Positions 18,627 through 27,140 of a stretch of 64,000 bases of DNA are shown in pieces; positions within the stretch are counted from its first letter, which is position 1, and each line of letters starts with the position of its first letter. Where the stretch lies: positions 186,001 to 250,000 of the forward strand of contig NZ_VCBC01000006.1 in NCBI RefSeq assembly GCF_005843925.1. The letters are read 5' to 3'. The position numbers and the translations under genes were made by a program. The stretch comes from Thalassotalea litorea. GTDB taxonomy: Bacteria > Pseudomonadota > Gammaproteobacteria > Enterobacterales > Alteromonadaceae. The notes under the pieces were generated by a model that saw only the letters and a list, made by a program, of their open reading frames with translations, made no database searches and was not told where the DNA came from.

Positions 18627-19686
18627 CAAAGGCATTATAAAAATCGAAAACCTGAGTCAGTGCATATTGACGCATTGGGTCTGATTCGAACAATATTTCA
18701 TGTTTCGCCCCTGTTATCACCACAGGTGCTTCCTGTTCACAAGTGATATTGCCCAATGATTGCAATTGCCGGCAAAATTCATTTTGCCCTTGATTATCCA
18801 CCACCGTATCTTGCTCAGCCTGCAACATGAGTGTCGGTGTTTTATGTTGCGATAGTTGCGCAAAAGTTTTGTCCATGCCATCAAGGGCAGCGTTAAGCCA
18901 GGAAAATGTTACCCCCCCCAGTTGCACTTTTGGGTGTTGCTCCCAGGTTTGCCGGAAAATTTGATAGCGGATTTTCGAGTGCATCAAATCATTGTCGGCA
19001 AAAGTCTTGTTTTTATACGGGCCATGCCCGAAAAAATACCAGGCTTGGTCACTAAAAAGATGATTGATGCCACTGCCCATCGAGACCATCGACGTGGCGA
19101 GCCAGCGGGGCAGATTACCCTTGTCTAAAGCAAACATAGGCGCAGATAGGGCCATTGCTCGAAAATGCTCAGGGTATTTTTGTACATACAGGCTAGCAAT
19201 CGTGCCCCCCATAGAATGGCCCAATAAAAACATAGGTCCCTGGCAAAAAGGGGCAATTTCTGAGCGGACGACGTGATGCAGATCATCGACGTAATGATCA
19301 AAAGATTGCACATAGCCTCGATGTCTTTCGGACTGTTCGCGGTCCGATAACCCCTGACCCCGATGATCAATAATGGCAACATTAAAACCATTATTGGTCA
19401 CATCAAAAACCAACTCCTGATATTTTAAATAGCCTTCTCCGCGTCCGGGAGAGATGACGATACAAGGATTCTTTGGGTCATTGATGAGGCGATAATAGTG
19501 TAGATCAGGGGCATTGTTACGGTGTAACACTGCTTGTTGACCTTGACTGAAGCGTTCACGGATGACGCCATCAATATTCTCTGTCAGTTGTTGTTCCAAA
19601 GACCAGGAATAGGTGTGTTGCATTGCCTGAACGGCTCCTGAAGCTAGACCCAGAATCAATAAACAGCTGTAGATTGTTCTCGACAT
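18613..19686 (-). CDS. Exported alpha/beta hydrolase, PldB-like lysophospholipase
   Basis: From the ATG at 19686 the protein has 357 residues and starts with a signal-like segment ending VQA. The alpha/beta-hydrolase features are present: ISPGRGEGYLKY near the oxyanion hole, DHRGQGLS, and the nucleophile Ser in LLGHSMGG; the late AKHE supplies the likely His. The family (Hydrolase_4, E. coli PldB) cleaves lysophospholipids or monoacylglycerols. An export signal is unusual for PldB and would place it in the periplasm or outer membrane. It lies 19 bases downstream of cpxA in the same direction, so it may belong to the Cpx operon. An alternative start at 19716 would overlap cpxA. Confidence 0.8.
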   Translation of the reverse strand: MSRTIYSCLLILGLASGAVQAMQHTYSWSLEQQLTENIDGVIRERFSQGQQAVLHRNNAPDLHYYRLINDPKNPCIVISPGRGEGYLKYQELVFDVTNNGFNVAIIDHRGQGLSDREQSERHRGYVQSFDHYVDDLHHVVRSEIAPFCQGPMFLLGHSMGGTIASLYVQKYPEHFRAMALSAPMFALDKGNLPRWLATSMVSMGSGINHLFSDQAWYFFGHGPYKNKTFADNDLMHSKIRYQIFRQTWEQHPKVQLGGVTFSWLNAALDGMDKTFAQLSQHKTPTLMLQAEQDTVVDNQGQNEFCRQLQSLGNITCEQEAPVVITGAKHEILFESDPMRQYALTQVFDFYNAFVSAQ

Positions 19687-19705
19687 TACCGATTCGGATA
19701 AGAAA

Positions 19706-21136
19706 TTACTGAGCATTATCATAAGGTAATTCGATAACAACGGAAAGGCCTGGTTGGGCAGCTTTATCATTTGCGGTACGGGCAATGATCTGTCCATGGT
19801 GGCGTTTAATGGCGTCCATGGCGATGGCAAGACCCAGTCCTGTGCCTCCGGTTTGTCGGGTGCGAGAGTTATCTTCTCGGAAAAATGGTTTGAAAATGCG
19901 CTCCATATCCTCTTCTGCTACACCTTGCCCCTGATCGCTAATCGTGATCAATACATGCTTTTTTGATCCAGCCAGAGACAGGCTGACCACGCTGTTTTCG
20001 GGCGAATATTTAATGGCATTATTCAATACATTGCTAATGGCGCTATGCAGTACTTCCCGATCGCCCGAATAAGAATGAAGTGGTAAATCTTCAGTGCAAT
20101 CAAAGTGCAATTCAATATGTTTGCTTTGCGCCAATAGCTGATGTTCCTGAATAATATCCTGACATAACTTCCGCATGTCCAGGGGTTGCATTGTTAAAGG
20201 CGTTAGTTGATTTTCCAGGCGCGACAAGGCCAACGCTTTGCCAACCATATCATCGAGTTGCTCAACTTCATTGCGGCTGCGTTGTAGGTTTTCCTGAATC
20301 TGCGGCATCGTTTGACTTTGTTTTTCTAACAGACTGATCAATAACTGTAACCGCGTAAGTGGAGAGCGTAATTCATGGGAGACATCCCCTAGCAACCTTT
20401 TATGGGCTTTGATATGCTGATTTAATTGTTCTGCCATGCGGTTGAATGCCTGCCCTAATTCACCAAGTTCGTCGTGACGACGCTCGAATTCAGGTAGTCG
20501 AGTATCCAATTCACCGTGACCAAATTGTCGGCTTGCGGATGTTAGGCGTTTGACGGGCTTAATCAAAAGCCAGGTGAGTAGCCCACACACGAATGCCGAA
20601 ACCAGTATTAGCGAAAGTAGCCTTAACCAGTCCGGTAGGTTTTTGAAAAAACCGGCCTGTTGTTCCGGCTTTTCAGGAATGCCAACATAAAGCTGAACGT
20701 TATTCTGGCCCACCTCCAGGGATTGTGGACCAATTAACAGATAACCCGGCAATGTTAGTTTCACCGGCTGGGGATAATTCAATTTTTCCAGGCGATCATG
20801 CACCACAGGTTTTGGATAACGAGCATTGGTATATAGACGATCACTGTCTCTGTCGAACAGCCAAATATCACGAGGTACCCGGCCGTTGCGTCGCAGCCAT
20901 GGCTCGAGCTTAAGTAATCCCGCCTTGGGCATCTGATTTAGCGATTGCGCTAAACGATTGCTGGTTCTTGATAGTAATTTTTGTTGTTTAAAGTCCAATG
21001 GTGCCGCTTGGGGGGGCGTTATGAAATTTACGCTGACCCAGCGAGTGACAAATATAGAAACGATTGCAACGAGCCAAAAACCCAGGAACATCTTAATAAA
21101 AAGTGATGAGTACCAGCGTCTTGAGAATAAACTCAC
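19706..21136 (-). CDS. cpxA: Sensor histidine kinase CpxA
   Basis: 476 residues. TM1 at about 12-31, a periplasmic sensor region of about 135 residues, TM2 at about 171-192, a HAMP domain, the dimerisation box with phospho-accepting His254 in DVSHELRSPLTRL, and an ATPase domain with N (NVLNNAIKYS), G1 (DQGQGV) and G2 (GGTGLGLAI) boxes. CpxA senses misfolded envelope proteins and phosphorylates CpxR. Its start overlaps the cpxR stop by four bases (ATGA). The divergent cpxP-like gene supports the assignment. Confidence 0.92.
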   Translation of the reverse strand: MSLFSRRWYSSLFIKMFLGFWLVAIVSIFVTRWVSVNFITPPQAAPLDFKQQKLLSRTSNRLAQSLNQMPKAGLLKLEPWLRRNGRVPRDIWLFDRDSDRLYTNARYPKPVVHDRLEKLNYPQPVKLTLPGYLLIGPQSLEVGQNNVQLYVGIPEKPEQQAGFFKNLPDWLRLLSLILVSAFVCGLLTWLLIKPVKRLTSASRQFGHGELDTRLPEFERRHDELGELGQAFNRMAEQLNQHIKAHKRLLGDVSHELRSPLTRLQLLISLLEKQSQTMPQIQENLQRSRNEVEQLDDMVGKALALSRLENQLTPLTMQPLDMRKLCQDIIQEHQLLAQSKHIELHFDCTEDLPLHSYSGDREVLHSAISNVLNNAIKYSPENSVVSLSLAGSKKHVLITISDQGQGVAEEDMERIFKPFFREDNSRTRQTGGTGLGLAIAMDAIKRHHGQIIARTANDKAAQPGLSVVIELPYDNAQ

Positions 21137-21834
21137 GATGGATGAACCCCGGAGTTAAAGATGTAGCCAACACCGCGGACAGTATTGATACAGTCTTCTT
21201 TACCCTGTTGCTGTAACTTTCGGCGAATATTCGAGATATGCATATCAATACCTCGGTCAAATTTTGCCAGCGGCCGATTGAGCACACCTTCCGACAGGGC
21301 TTCTTTACTAACCACTTGATTAGGCTGTTGCATCAGCAAATGCAGCATTTCAAATTCGGTACCGGTAAGTTCAATCGGCTGATTCAAGTATTCGACTTGC
21401 CGGGTTGCTGGGGTCAGAATTATCTGGTTACACGAAATCGGTTGCTGTGCTTTTTGATGCGCGACAATTTCAATGCGTCGGAAAATTGCCTGAATGCGAG
21501 CCAGAAGCTCCGCGGGATTGAAGGGCTTAGGTAAATAATCGTCGGCACCTAGAGTCAGGCCGAGAACCCGATCGGCTTCGTCGCCTTTGGCCGTTAACAT
21601 AATTATGGGGGTGTGATGTTGCCCGCCTAGTGCCTGCAGCACTTCAAAGCCAGTTAAGCCTGGCATCATCACATCGAGCAGGATGAGCGAATAATCCTGA
21701 TTTCTGGCCTTTTGCAAACCGCTTAAGCCATCGTGGCAAGCCTCTATTTTAATGTTTTCTGTCGCCAGGTATTCAGATAGCAATTCTGCCAAAGACTGAT
21801 CATCATCAATTAATAAAATAGGTTTTTGCTGCAC
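21133..21834 (-). CDS. cpxR: Response regulator CpxR
   Basis: 233 residues from the GTG at 21834, which has GAGGG seven bases upstream and gives almost exactly the E. coli CpxR length; an ATG at 21885 would add 17 residues that do not fit the family. The receiver domain has acidic IDDD at 9-12, phospho-acceptor Asp54 in LLDVMMPG, and Lys in LPKPFNP. The C-terminal winged helix includes DMHISNIRRKL and TVRGVGYIF. It activates envelope-stress genes when phosphorylated by CpxA. Confidence 0.92.
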   Translation of the reverse strand: MQQKPILLIDDDQSLAELLSEYLATENIKIEACHDGLSGLQKARNQDYSLILLDVMMPGLTGFEVLQALGGQHHTPIIMLTAKGDEADRVLGLTLGADDYLPKPFNPAELLARIQAIFRRIEIVAHQKAQQPISCNQIILTPATRQVEYLNQPIELTGTEFEMLHLLMQQPNQVVSKEALSEGVLNRPLAKFDRGIDMHISNIRRKLQQQGKEDCINTVRGVGYIFNSGVHPS

Positions 21835-22015
21835 GATAATGCCCTCTAGTCGCTTAGGTCCTTTAATAAGGTTAAACGCGTTCAATGTAATTCAGGTATC
21901 GGCTTTATTCAAACCCTTAGATATGGCAATGACCTGACGGTGAAATTGCATTCGCCATGATGAAAGGCAACCGAATAACGTAAATCTAACCTGAATTTAG
22001 TTCAGGGTGAAAGCC

Positions 22016-22031
22016 TTTACTTAAAATTTAC
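22016..22031 (-). promoter_or_regulatory. CpxR-box-like direct repeat between cpxR and cpxP
   Basis: On the minus strand the site reads GTAAA, six bases, GTAAA. The published E. coli CpxR consensus is two GTAAA half-sites with a short spacer. It lies 76 bases before the cpxP start and about 180 bases before cpxR, a suitable place to control either or both. Inferred from the match and from known Cpx autoregulation. Confidence 0.55.
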
Positions 22032-22106
22032 ACAGCCTTTGCACTACTTTGCATTGGTTTTGGCTAATATTGCTATCGTACTTAGTTAGTGAAGAGGAAC
22101 AACATA

Positions 22107-22547
22107 ATGACACGTACAAGAACTTTTAACACATCTGTACTTCTGGTATTGCTATCCAGTCTGGCATTTTCCAGTATGGCGTTTGATAAGTCTATGTCTA
22201 AAGGTGACCGAGGTGGAAAATCTCAGCAAATGACAAAGATGTTCCGCGCCCTTGATTTGACCGAGGCACAAAAATCTGAGATTAAAACAATTCGCGAATC
22301 AAGTAAGCAGCAATTACACGCATTGGCGCCAAATAAAGATGAAAATCGTAAGGAACTACAGGCGATTATCAGAGCCGACACCTTTAATGAAGATGCATTT
22401 ATGGCTTTGCAACAAAGTACGCAGGAGCAGAAGCAGCAAGCCGAATTAATCAAAGCCAAAACCATGCATCAGATTTACCATGTGTTAGATTCGGAGCAAC
22501 AGGTGAAGTTTGAAAAAATGCAGCAAGAGCGCAAACAACGAAAGTGA
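22107..22547 (+). CDS. cpxP: CpxP/Spy-family periplasmic adaptor
   Basis: 146 residues from the ATG at 22107, preceded by GAAGAGG. A signal peptide ends near SSMAF, and the mature protein is helical and basic, with the family's LTxxQ motif (LDLTEAQKSEI). A second degenerate copy appears near SEQQVKFEKM. CpxP binds the CpxA sensor domain and holds it inactive until misfolded proteins titrate it away; Spy is a related chaperone. The position divergent to cpxRA favours CpxP. It has its own terminator. Confidence 0.85.
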   Translation: MTRTRTFNTSVLLVLLSSLAFSSMAFDKSMSKGDRGGKSQQMTKMFRALDLTEAQKSEIKTIRESSKQQLHALAPNKDENRKELQAIIRADTFNEDAFMALQQSTQEQKQQAELIKAKTMHQIYHVLDSEQQVKFEKMQQERKQRK

Positions 22548-22573
22548 TATACCAAGTTTTCGTAAACGACACA

Positions 22574-22597
22574 CGCCCTCATTTGAGGGCGTTTTTT
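22574..22597 (+). terminator. Rho-independent terminator of cpxP
   Basis: GC-rich seven-base arms CGCCCTC and GAGGGCG around a four-base loop, followed directly by six T. It begins 27 bases after the cpxP stop. Confidence 0.9.
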
Positions 22598-22686
22598 GTT
22601 GCCAGAAAATAAATTTAGGTTTTTTTGTAATAAATTCTCGGACCTTGAGACTAAAACACTAACAATGGATTACCGGGAATCGAAAA

Positions 22687-24132
22687 GTGAAAAAATATCG
22701 TGATAAAACCAATAACGTTTGTTCTGTCAGAAAATGGCAGCAGGTTTTTGAAAACCTCTGGACTTTGCTGTTTTTGACCGTGTTTGGTCTGATTGGCGGA
22801 CTCGTGGCACCATTAGCATCGGCGAGTCAGGAGTCGTTATTAGAAGGTTGTTATTTACCAGGATATTCACAACCGGCTGAATGCGGGTTTGTTGAGGTGC
22901 CTCGCAAATATCAACAGCCAGATGAAGGCAGGGTGCGTATCCATGTAAGTCGGGTTCGAAGCCGCAGTGGCGAAACTTTACCGCCTTTGTTTGTCCTCGC
23001 AGGCGGGCCAGGGCAGGCAGCAACTGAGCTGGGTCGTTTCATTCCAACGGCCTTTGCCGCCATTATTAAACGACGCGATATTATTTTTGTTGATCAACGC
23101 GGTACCGGCAAAAGCCTACCAATTAGCTGTGAGACTGCATCTTTGGCTACCCTGCAACAAACGACTCGGGCGTTACAGAGCTGTCGTCAGAAAATCAACC
23201 CGTTACTAGGGCAACTAACCACTCGCGTATACGTTGAGGATCTAGAGTCGGTACGCCAATATCTAGGGCTGGATAATATTACTTTGTGGGGTGGTTCATA
23301 CGGCACCTTTTCGGCTCAGGCATACGCCAGTGCCTATCCAGATGCTGTCGATGGGATGATACTCGATGCTGTAGTAAGCCTTGATAGCCAGTTTCTGGCA
23401 GAGGGCGCCGTTTATGCACAGCAGGCGTTACAAAGGTTGGTCGAACTATGCCAAGAAAATACCGGGTGCCAGCATGCCTATCCGGATTGGCCGCAGCAAT
23501 TATCCGCCATTATCAATAGACTCAACGAAACCCCATTATCTCACGGTCAGTTACAGGGAGTAACAGGCCTGGACTTAGCCCAGTTTATTCGCACGGCTTT
23601 GTACTCGCCAATCAGCGCATCCCGTATTCCTATGGCGGTGGAACGCGCCTATAACGGTGATTATTCGATGATTCAGGGGTTAGCGATGATGGCCGGTAGC
23701 GGCGCGTCGAATTCCATGTATCTTGGCTTAACGCTAGGTGTACTGTGTCAGGAGCACATTAGTGAACAAGGGCAAGAATACGCTATAGCTAAAGGGCAAA
23801 AGAGCTTTGTAAAACATAGCTATTTTTCGTTTTGGCAACAGGCCTGTGGTACCCAGGATGCAAGTTTGTACCAACCTTTTGAGGCGCCAGAAGCTATCGA
23901 GGTACCCACCTTACTTCTCTCTGGGGAATTGGACCCGGTTACCCCTGAGCAAAGCGCAGAACAGGCACGCAAATATTTACCGAATTCCACCCATCTGATC
24001 ATTGCCAATAGCGGTCATATCGTTTCTTACCAAGGATGTGTGCCTAATTTGATCGCGGAATTTCTCGAACAAAAATCTATCGCCAAGCCAGAATGTGCGA
24101 TTCGCCAGGGCTCGTTGCCCTTTACTTTATAG
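22687..24132 (+). CDS. Exported alpha/beta hydrolase, peptidase S33/TAP-like
   Basis: 481 residues from a GTG codon; no upstream ATG is in frame. The N-terminus has a hydrophobic segment (about 22-40) ending ASAS, a likely signal peptide. S33-type features follow: GGPGQ (oxyanion), VDQRGTGKS, nucleophile Ser in LWGGSYGTFSAQ, Asp in SGELDPVTP, His in NSGHIVS. Relatives are proline iminopeptidases and tripeptidyl aminopeptidases, so a periplasmic exopeptidase acting on short peptides is likely. The ABC transporter genes start ten bases later, which places it in the same operon; that suggests a peptide or toxic compound handled by both. Confidence 0.85.
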   Translation: MKKYRDKTNNVCSVRKWQQVFENLWTLLFLTVFGLIGGLVAPLASASQESLLEGCYLPGYSQPAECGFVEVPRKYQQPDEGRVRIHVSRVRSRSGETLPPLFVLAGGPGQAATELGRFIPTAFAAIIKRRDIIFVDQRGTGKSLPISCETASLATLQQTTRALQSCRQKINPLLGQLTTRVYVEDLESVRQYLGLDNITLWGGSYGTFSAQAYASAYPDAVDGMILDAVVSLDSQFLAEGAVYAQQALQRLVELCQENTGCQHAYPDWPQQLSAIINRLNETPLSHGQLQGVTGLDLAQFIRTALYSPISASRIPMAVERAYNGDYSMIQGLAMMAGSGASNSMYLGLTLGVLCQEHISEQGQEYAIAKGQKSFVKHSYFSFWQQACGTQDASLYQPFEAPEAIEVPTLLLSGELDPVTPEQSAEQARKYLPNSTHLIIANSGHIVSYQGCVPNLIAEFLEQKSIAKPECAIRQGSLPFTL

Positions 24133-24141
24133 GAGCTGGTA

Positions 24142-24891
24142 ATGATTGAATTTAAAAAGGTATGTAAATCGTTTGCAGATAAGCATGCCAATAACAATAT
24201 CGAATTTCGTTGTTTGCCGGGCACGATTACCGGGTTGCTTGGGGTAAACGGTGCCGGTAAGTCGACCGCTTTAAAAATACTTTCCGGGTTGATCAAGCCG
24301 GATGCAGGCGATGTGCATGTAAATGGCATTTCTGTGGGGGAGCAACCTCGCAAAGCCCAGGCGCAATTAGGTTTGTTGCTCACGTCCCAAGGCTTGTACC
24401 CGCATCTTAGTGCCAGAGAAAATATTGAGTTTTACGCGGCTATGCAGGGAGTGAAGAACGTTGCTCGGGCGACGAGTGAGGTTATCGAAACATTGCAAAT
24501 GCAAGAGATAGCAGAGCGTAAAGTTGCTGGCTTTTCCACGGGAGAGTCGATGAAAGTAAGCCTTGCGCGAGCCTTGGTGCACAAACCTAAATATTTGGTA
24601 CTTGATGAGCCAAGCCGAGGCTTAGATGTGTTGGCAATCGCCGCATTGCGGGAATTGCTACTGGATTTGAAACAACAGGGCTGTTGTATTCTGTTCTCTT
24701 CCCACGTGATGCAGGAAATTGACATCTTATGTGACCAACTCGTGGTTATTGATGATGGCCAGGTTTGTTTTCAAGGGAACTTAGACTCGTTCAAGCAGGA
24801 GCATACGACCCTGGAAAAAAGCTTCATTCATCGGATCAGCAACTACAAACAACAGATAACAAAGGATAGAGTTAAGGGGGCCTCATGCTAG
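24142..24891 (+). CDS. ABC transporter ATP-binding protein, NatA-like
   Basis: 249 residues. Walker A is GVNGAGKST, Walker B is YLVLDEPSRGLD, and the H-loop is SSHVMQE. The signature position reads FSTGESMKVSLARAL, with STGES in place of the usual LSGGQ. This variant is also seen in NatA-type subunits, which pair with ABC-2 permeases for export. A strong ribosome binding site (AGGAG) precedes the ATG. It overlaps the permease gene by seven bases. Substrate unknown: NatAB of Bacillus exports Na+, but related systems export peptides or antibiotics. Confidence 0.88.
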   Translation: MIEFKKVCKSFADKHANNNIEFRCLPGTITGLLGVNGAGKSTALKILSGLIKPDAGDVHVNGISVGEQPRKAQAQLGLLLTSQGLYPHLSARENIEFYAAMQGVKNVARATSEVIETLQMQEIAERKVAGFSTGESMKVSLARALVHKPKYLVLDEPSRGLDVLAIAALRELLLDLKQQGCCILFSSHVMQEIDILCDQLVVIDDGQVCFQGNLDSFKQEHTTLEKSFIHRISNYKQQITKDRVKGASC

Positions 24892-26042
24892 CGGCGTTGA
24901 TAACAAAAGAGTTACGGGAATTATGGCGAGACAAGCGCTCATTACTGGCAACATTTGCCTATGCCCTGTTCGGTCCCCTGGTGCTATTTATTGTAATCAA
25001 GGGAGTCATTAGTTTGGTTGTCGAAGACACTGAGCTAAATGTTATTTTGGTGGGGGAAACCGAACAAGTTCAATATGTACAGCAATATCTGCAGTATCGT
25101 CAGCTCGATGTTGAATACTTTGACAGTAATGTTGAACAGGCTCTGGCAACTCTTGAAAGTGACAACGCAGCGGTGTTAATCAGCGTTGATACTCTAACCA
25201 CTGCTTCCGGCACCGAACATTATCAGTTGTCGCTTTATGCTGACACGAGTACTACTTCAGGTAACAAGCGCATGCAAAAAGCCGCTTCCATACTTAACGC
25301 TTTTGTGAACAATGAGAAGCAGACTAACCTGCTGCAATTTGGTCTTGATCCGAAGCAGAGCAAGTGGCAATTACAAACCTTTACGATTAGCGAGCAGTCG
25401 GCCAGTGCGCGTCGATTTTTAGATAGTCTGTTAATTTTCCTGTTGCTATCGCCATTTATTATTACCTTGAACTATATCAATGATGCTACCGCCGGCGAGC
25501 GAGAGCGTGGTTCGCTTATGCCTTTGTTATCGCAACCAGTACCGCGTAGCCAAATCGTTATTGGCAAATGGCTGGTTGGTAGTGCGTTGGGCATTGTTGG
25601 CATGATTGTTACCATGTACTTAAGTTTTTCAATGCTCGGTAGACTCCCGGTTTATGAATTGGATTTGGTGCTCCATGATGGCTTGCCGCAGCTTGTTAAT
25701 GCCACTTTGATTATGATCCCTCTGGCGTTATTAGTTTGCAGCGTACAGATGTTACTGGCACTTACCGCGAAAACTTACAAGGAAGGACAAAGCTATCTAA
25801 CCATGTTCAGCTTTATGCCGATGTTGATTGTGTTTTTATCAGATTCTATTAATCAGCATATCGATAGCGCCTGGCTGCCATTACTTGGGCATCAGCAGAT
25901 ACTGCAAAATATCTTTTCGAATCAATCGGTAAATTCATTTGATGTGGCAGGATTAGGTGTAATTTGCTTGCTTTTAACATTCGCATGTCTGATGCTAGTT
26001 CGACATCAATTATTTCAGGAGTCTCTGGTTCAATCGCAATGA
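24885..26042 (+). CDS. ABC-2 type permease, NatB-like
   Basis: 385 residues. One N-terminal membrane helix (about 22-45), an extracytoplasmic domain of about 130 residues, then five or so helices between residues 180 and 375. The cytoplasmic coupling segment NDATAGERERGSLMPLLSQPVPRSQIVIGKW is typical of ABC-2/NatB permeases (residues about 200-230). It forms the membrane half of the exporter with the preceding ATPase. The stop codon overlaps the sigma-factor start (ATGA), so expression of transporter and sigma factor is coupled. Confidence 0.87.
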   Translation: MLAALITKELRELWRDKRSLLATFAYALFGPLVLFIVIKGVISLVVEDTELNVILVGETEQVQYVQQYLQYRQLDVEYFDSNVEQALATLESDNAAVLISVDTLTTASGTEHYQLSLYADTSTTSGNKRMQKAASILNAFVNNEKQTNLLQFGLDPKQSKWQLQTFTISEQSASARRFLDSLLIFLLLSPFIITLNYINDATAGERERGSLMPLLSQPVPRSQIVIGKWLVGSALGIVGMIVTMYLSFSMLGRLPVYELDLVLHDGLPQLVNATLIMIPLALLVCSVQMLLALTAKTYKEGQSYLTMFSFMPMLIVFLSDSINQHIDSAWLPLLGHQQILQNIFSNQSVNSFDVAGLGVICLLLTFACLMLVRHQLFQESLVQSQ

Positions 26043-26542
26043 TCTTTTGGAAGAAGTGGCGAGCAAAATCCCAGCTAGAAGAAGACTTGCAGGAGCATTT
26101 ACCCATGCTTGAACGTCTGGTCGCTTCTTACGAGCGCAATCCTCAAATTCAGCAGGAACTGTTGCAGGAAGTGGTGCTGGCGATATGGCAGAGCTATCAG
26201 CAATTTGCTGGTAACGCTTCTATTAAGACATATTTTGCGAGAATTGCTCAGAACCGTTGTATATCTCATGTGCAAAAAGCGGTGCGGCAAGTGGAAGAGG
26301 CTCAGGTAGACCCAAATGAATGCCAGTTCACTGGCACTCAGCTCGATGACGAGCTGGTCAGGCAACAGCAATATCAGCAACTACTGAATAAAATTCGCGG
26401 TCTTCCGTTACAACAAAAACAGGTTATCAGCCTGTTTTTAGAAGGTTTTAACTATCAACAAATCGCCGATATTTGTGGCTTAACCAGCATTAATGTCGGT
26501 GTTATCATCAACCGCTGCAAGCCAAAGTTGATGAATGAGTAA
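26039..26542 (+). CDS. ECF-type RNA polymerase sigma factor
   Basis: 167 residues from the ATG at 26039, which shares four bases with the permease stop. Region 2 spans about 20-85, with LQEVVLAIWQSYQQF and IKTYFARIAQNRCISHV; region 4 spans about 110-165, with LPLQQKQVISLFLEGFNYQQIADICGL. The end (SINVGVIINRCKPKL) is a typical sigma4 recognition helix. ECF sigmas direct RNA polymerase to a small regulon and are usually held by a membrane anti-sigma factor; the next gene is the candidate. Translational coupling to an ABC permease is noteworthy. Confidence 0.85.
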   Translation: MIFWKKWRAKSQLEEDLQEHLPMLERLVASYERNPQIQQELLQEVVLAIWQSYQQFAGNASIKTYFARIAQNRCISHVQKAVRQVEEAQVDPNECQFTGTQLDDELVRQQQYQQLLNKIRGLPLQQKQVISLFLEGFNYQQIADICGLTSINVGVIINRCKPKLMNE

Positions 26543-26557
26543 CTATAGGTTCTTGAT

Positions 26558-27109
26558 ATGGATTCTTTAAAAAATCTCTGGCAATCGCAACATTCATCGT
26601 TTGATGCCAGCAAACTGTTAAGTCAGGCAAAAAAGCAACAGCGCCGGATGTTTTATCTGATGATGCTGGATTTATTAATTTGGTTTGCGTTGGTGATCTG
26701 GGCCTGTCTTATCATCGATCAACAATCACGCCCAGATAGTCTGGCTACCGGGATATTAATTATCATGGCGGCGAGTATTGCCACCGCTTATATGCTTTGG
26801 CTGCGCACTTCGACCTGGGGCAGCGGCGAGTTGGATAGCGCCAATTTATTACGGTTGTTGATTCATCGCAGTAAAGGCGCGATTCAGGTGGTAAATGTTA
26901 CCTATGGATTTATGGCGCTTATGCCAGTGATGTTGGTGCTGTTAAAGTGGTGGTATCCAACCCCAGTAGTAGATTACTGGCCAGTTATTATTGGCTACAG
27001 CATTTACTGTCTGGCGGCGATAGTTATCGGCCAATGGTATAAGAAAAGGCAGAACAATAAACTGAGAAACTATCAGGCGCTACTTAAAGAGATTCAGGAC
27101 GATTCATAA
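26558..27109 (+). CDS. Four-TM membrane protein, candidate anti-sigma factor
   Basis: 183 residues, starting 15 bases after the sigma gene. The N-terminal 30 residues are cytoplasmic and polar (MDSLKNLWQSQHSSFDASK), followed by four hydrophobic segments near 32-52, 62-82, 110-130 and 140-160, and a basic tail. A short cytoplasmic N-terminus that could bind the sigma factor, ahead of membrane segments, fits a membrane anti-sigma factor, but no zinc-binding ZAS motif (HxxxCxxC) is present. The call rests on position and topology. It could instead be an accessory protein of the transporter. Confidence 0.6.
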   Translation: MDSLKNLWQSQHSSFDASKLLSQAKKQQRRMFYLMMLDLLIWFALVIWACLIIDQQSRPDSLATGILIIMAASIATAYMLWLRTSTWGSGELDSANLLRLLIHRSKGAIQVVNVTYGFMALMPVMLVLLKWWYPTPVVDYWPVIIGYSIYCLAAIVIGQWYKKRQNNKLRNYQALLKEIQDDS

Positions 27110-27140
27110 ATCCGGGGCTTAGCAAAGCAAATGTATTGGC

